In this document: in pieces, positions 7,754-11,369 of the stretch
Numbering within the stretch: the first letter of the stretch is position 1
Layout of the letters: every line of letters starts with the position of its first letter
NCBI GenBank assembly: GCA_030593665.1
Contig: JAUVGS010000016.1
Span: 1-11,369, forward strand
Source: Chitinivibrionales bacterium
Lineage (GTDB): Bacteria; Fibrobacterota; Chitinivibrionia; Chitinivibrionales; JANQEN01
Reading direction: 5' to 3'
DNA: 11,369 bases
The notes under the pieces: generated by a model
Databases searched by the model: none
What the model was told of the DNA's origin: nothing
Seen by the model: the letters and a program-made list of their open reading frames with translations, nothing else
Made by a program: the position numbers and the translations under genes

Positions 7754-10700
7754 ATGAAGCAGGCCATTCATCAAATCTTATCACTTTTAGTAGTTATTCT
7801 TATTGCAATCACCTGCACCGAAGAACCCGCAGGCCCCGATATCTCCGACGATTTAAAACCCAAAGGCACGATTACCGGCTGGGTGTATGATGCGTGGAAC
7901 CGGCCGATTAAGGACGTCCTGGTTAGTGTTGACGCTGATTCTTCAGTAGCTTGTGTAAGTGACGCTACAGGCCTTTTCAGGGTGGGACGGTTAAGGAGGG
8001 AACATACATACTTCGTTTTACCCACCGGGACTACGAAGACAATCCCACCTGCACGGTCGCCGTCTCTCTGGGGGTTGATGACACGGTTGACACGCCGGTG
8101 CAGCTTTCGTATGCGTATTATATTATCCGGGGCGTCGTTAGTGTGAATGGCACGGCGCAAACAGGTGCCGGTATAGCCGTCGCCGATTATACTGAAGGTT
8201 CCCTTACCGCAGCAGGCGGTTCTTTTATGCTTAATCATGTTCCCAAAAACGATTCTGTTACCCTGATATGCGCCTATGGCGCGGCCGGGAGCAAAGCACG
8301 AACCGTAACGCTGCTTTTGGAAAATGACACGAATAATATAGGAATAATTGATATTACTGAAAAGGGTGCGGTTGTGTCGGGAACGGTGTTTGGTCTGCAG
8401 GGAGCGCCGACTCCAAGTGTTACGGTTTTCGCGGCTGGTGGCGGGCTTAAGTGTGTAACTGACGGGAATGGCAGGTACCGTATGAAAAATGTTCCCGTGA
8501 ATGAAAACGGCGTTATGCTTATGGTTGATGAGAATAAATGTATCGGTGCAACAATAGGATTTGTTGTAGAAAAAGGGGCCTATGTTTCGGGGTGTGATAT
8601 CTATCTCTATCCTGAACCGGAAATAATAAACGGTATGAAGCTGATTGTATCTGATATACATGTACCGTCCACAGCACTTTCAATCATGCTCAGGGTATAT
8701 CCGGCAACGGAGATAACGACGAAAATAGTTGAATATTCATGGAACATCGGCGGCATTGTATGCACAACCGCAACGCCTTCCTGTGCTGTGCCAATCACAC
8801 AACTTACCACTGCTGCTACGCTTGTGCAGGTACAGGCTGTAAACGCACTGGGTAATCTTTCCAGTGTAATGACATTTCGCCTTCACCTTGCCGGTACCGT
8901 GCCGGTTATAGACTCTGTTTTCGTCTCTGCGGATAAAATAACGTATCTGCCGTCAATCAGCATTCAGGAAGGATCCTTCGCCTATTTTTACGTAGAAGTG
9001 ACGGATCTCTTCGGCGGTCTGGCTTCGATGACCTGGAACTTCGGCGACGGCAGTTCCTGGTCTGCCCCGGACAGCAACCCCTGTATCGGCCACCTGTATG
9101 ATACGGCAGGTGTATATGCAGCGATTTTTCAGGCTGTTGATACTGACGGCAATCCTGTGGCTGATACGGTTTCAGTTACCGTTGTCAAACCAGATTTGAC
9201 AAAGCCGGTTCTTGTATCACCGGACAGCGGCGCGGTTATTAAAGTTCCCAGGGACAGCGTCACTCTTACCTGGCATCCTGTCACCGGCGCTGGTATCGTA
9301 TACAACGTATACATAGCCTGGCAAAACACCATCCCCTCCGAGCAGAATATTGTGGGCACTGCATTGACTGTTACCTCCTGGAAGGTGCCTGTTGACAGTG
9401 CGAGAACATATTACTGGCGGGTGAAAGCGGTGCGGGCTGCTGATAATGCTTATGTTTGGAGTAAAATAAACAGCTTTACCGTGTATACCAACAGCAGTGA
9501 TATCGCTCCGGTATTTCTTTCAAATCCGGAAGATATGACCGACACCATGCTTTTGAGTAAAGTATACATAGACACCCTGAAAGCCATAGATGAAAACGGC
9601 GACCAGCTTGTTTTCAGTTTTATTGACAGCGTTGACAGTATGAAACTTGTCGGTAATGTTCTTTCCTTTAAACCGACAAAAGAGCATAATGGACTGCGGC
9701 ATATTTCTGTTAAAGTGGTTGACGGGAGTGGATTGTCTGACACTCTGGCGTGGGATGTTTATATAAACATTTTGGATGGTTTGCAGGCGCCGGTTTCTCT
9801 TTCACCTCCGGACAATGACACGAATAAAACACTTATCGACAGTGTCTCTCTTGTTTGGCTCAGTGCAGGCAGCGGTATAACTTATAATATCCTCTGGGAT
9901 GTTGTCGATACACCGGTTGCCTACGCTGCCAAAGGAATAGATACCACCATATACCGGGCTGCCGTGGATAGCGGGAAAACATATTATTGGCAGATAGAAG
10001 CTTTCCGTCCTTTAGACAGCGCGTATGCAAGAGGGGAGATAAGGAAGTATACGGGAAGGAACTATAATTCAAATACCGGCCTGGTGGCGGATTGGCAGTT
10101 TGAAGGGAATGCTTTTGATATGAGTGGTAACGGCCATAGCGGTACTGTATACGAAGCACAGTTTGTGAAAGGTCGATATGGCAGTGCGAGCCAGGCGTTA
10201 CAGTTCGACGGTTTGGATGATTATGTTGAAGTACCGCATTCTGTGGATTTGAATTTGAGTCCGGAGTTTACGGTTAGTTTTTGGGTGATGCCATATTCAT
10301 TTAATAGACCATTGCTTTATAAATACGGGACAGATGGATTTAGATTAAAACTTCTCGCTGAAAATGTGGAATTATTAGTAAAAACAAATAACAATAGTTC
10401 AAAAATTGTCGAGTCCAGCGCGTTATCCTCTAATAACTGGTGCTTTTTTATAGCAACTTATGATGGTATAAAGCTCAAATCTTACCTTAACGGAGAGTAT
10501 ATAAATTTTACAGACTGGAATGGCGCTTCTTTACCTTGTTCCACAACGACATCTCTTTTTATCGGTAACATTTCTGCCTCACCAGGTGCTTTTAACGGTA
10601 GAATTGACGACACCCGCATATACAACCGCTGCCTTGCAGATTATGAAATAAAAGCAGTATATGACGAGTGGGAAAATGCAAACCACGCGCCTGAATTCTC

Positions 10701-11369
10701 CGGCACCATGAAAGATACTGTTGTTCTGGGAGTACGCTATATTGACACCCTGAGAGTTATAGACACGGACGGTGATGACCTCCGCTATGCCCCTTTAAAA
10801 GCAACACCCAGTGTTATACTTACGGACAATATCATTACCGCATCATTTCAATTTAACGAAACCGGAGCTAAAGATATCTCAGTTACTGTTGAAGACGGCA
10901 GGGGCGGGAAAGATACACTGGCCTGGCAGGTGTATGTTGTGTCAAAGATACAGCATAATGACAAAGGAATGGTGCTGATTCCTTCCGGAGGAAAGACGTT
11001 TCAGATGGGTAGTGAAGTTGTTGGAAGTAATGCAATACCGGTTCACCCGGTTACCTTTACAAAGGATTTCTGGATGGACAGCACCGAAGTAACACAGAAG
11101 GATTATGATTCACTTATGAAAGCATACTATCCGGCATATACTGATTCTACAAACCCGGATTGGTCGGGATATGGAACAGGAGATAAGTATCCTGCTTATT
11201 TTATGAACTGGTATGATGTTGTGCTGTACTGCAATGCACGCAGCAAGCGGGACGGGCTTGATACGGTTTATGCCTATACTGTTATTACAGGAACACCGGG
11301 TAATGGTTGTACACTTACCGGGATATTAATAAATTACACCCGTAACGGATATCGCCTGCCAACAGAGGC
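7754..11369 (+). CDS. Large modular surface lipoprotein B with LamG and C-terminal SUMF1/FGE domain; frameshifted near 7988, 3' end outside window
   Basis: This is a paralogue of the upstream lipoprotein, at least 1200 residues and cut by the window end. ATG 7754 follows AGGGAGA and encodes MKQAIHQILSLLVVILIAIT before lipid-anchor Cys21, then the shared TEEPAGPD. The start frame is open only to 8146; homology moves to the -1 frame between GTG GGA (7982-7987) and GTT AAG GAG (7990), consistent with one missing base. From 7990 I read that frame through to 11369 without a stop. Domains: carboxypeptidase-regulatory-like 1-3 (7859-8110, 8122-8360, 8362-8637), PKD/Ig-like (8638-8895), PKD with WNFGDGSSW (9032-9060), FN3 ending YYWRVKAVRA (9196-9492), cadherin-like (9493-9780), second FN3 (9781-10074), LamG/concanavalin-like with WQFEGNAFD...FDGLDDYVEVP...FNGRIDDTRIYNR (10075-10680), cadherin-like DTDGDDL (10681-10945), then SUMF1/FGE-sulfatase fold from MVLIPSGGKTFQMGS to NGYRLPTEA at the edge. 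Catalytic cysteines of true FGE would lie beyond the window, so enzymatic activity is unknown. Carbohydrate or surface binding is inferred from LamG. Confidence 0.85.
7811..8132 (+). repeat. Direct repeat, copy B: shared lipoprotein N-terminal module
   Basis: This 322-bp block aligns to 2539-2861, which is 323 bp. The one-base length difference is the frameshift near 7988. Identity is highest at both ends: the lipobox and TEEPAGPD segment, and the perfectly shared 42 bases at 8091-8132. It is lower in the middle. The patchy identity looks like gene conversion or recombination between paralogues. Confidence 0.85.

Noticed and set aside
7771..8661. 296-codon open frame on the minus strand
   Set aside because: It is a shadow of the lipoprotein B frame. 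Its translation has no recognisable domain, and its similarity to the minus-strand frame at 2467-2967 follows from the DNA repeat on the coding strand.

Overview
The window is accessory chromosomal DNA of a Gram-negative-type bacterium. Two very large secreted or surface lipoproteins are built from modules common in the FCB superphylum: carboxypeptidase-regulatory-like, PKD, FN3, cadherin-like, LamG, SUMF1/FGE and choice-of-anchor-Q beta-helix. The style, with long mosaic lipoproteins ending in a SUMF1 domain and FN3 motifs such as 'VDSARTYYWQIKAV', is most reminiscent of Fibrobacterota or Chitinispirillia-like genomes. That assignment is inference from protein style, not from a marker gene. 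There is no rRNA, tRNA, CRISPR array or recognisable insertion sequence.

Layout: (1) 110-1786, minus strand: an intact AAA-like ATPase fused to a PD-(D/E)XK nuclease domain (PF09820 + PF08011/DUF1703 architecture). (2) 1787-2482: about 700 bp between divergent genes, without a convincing gene, holding a 41-bp almost perfect palindrome and a weaker dyad. (3) 2483-6312, plus strand: lipoprotein paralogue A, ending in a GGG-[MVIL]-Y-N beta-helix. (4) 6313-6409: a compact regulatory region with a good sigma-70-type promoter flanked by four copies of TAAACGAT. (5) 6410-7732, plus strand: an AlbA_2 (Schlafen-type) / RecG-like ATPase-fold / winged-helix regulator. (6) 7754 to the window end, plus strand: lipoprotein paralogue B, starting 21 bp after the regulator and ending, truncated by the window, inside a SUMF1 domain.

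The lipoproteins share the same N-terminal half in the same domain order, with near-identical DNA across the first ~320 bp of mature coding sequence, but have entirely different C-terminal modules. Each paralogue carries one apparent single-base deletion close to its 5' end: A at the lipobox, B about 230 bp into the gene. Conceptual translation from the ribosome-binding site therefore fails in both, while the remaining >3 kb of each frame stays open. This means very recent inactivation, sequence error, or an on/off expression device; the sequence alone cannot decide.

Working hypothesis: the regulator gene drives itself and probably paralogue B from the promoter at 6330-6358, and may bind the TAAACGAT boxes. 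The lipoproteins would be alternative cell-surface display or binding proteins that share a membrane-proximal stalk and differ in the distal head.
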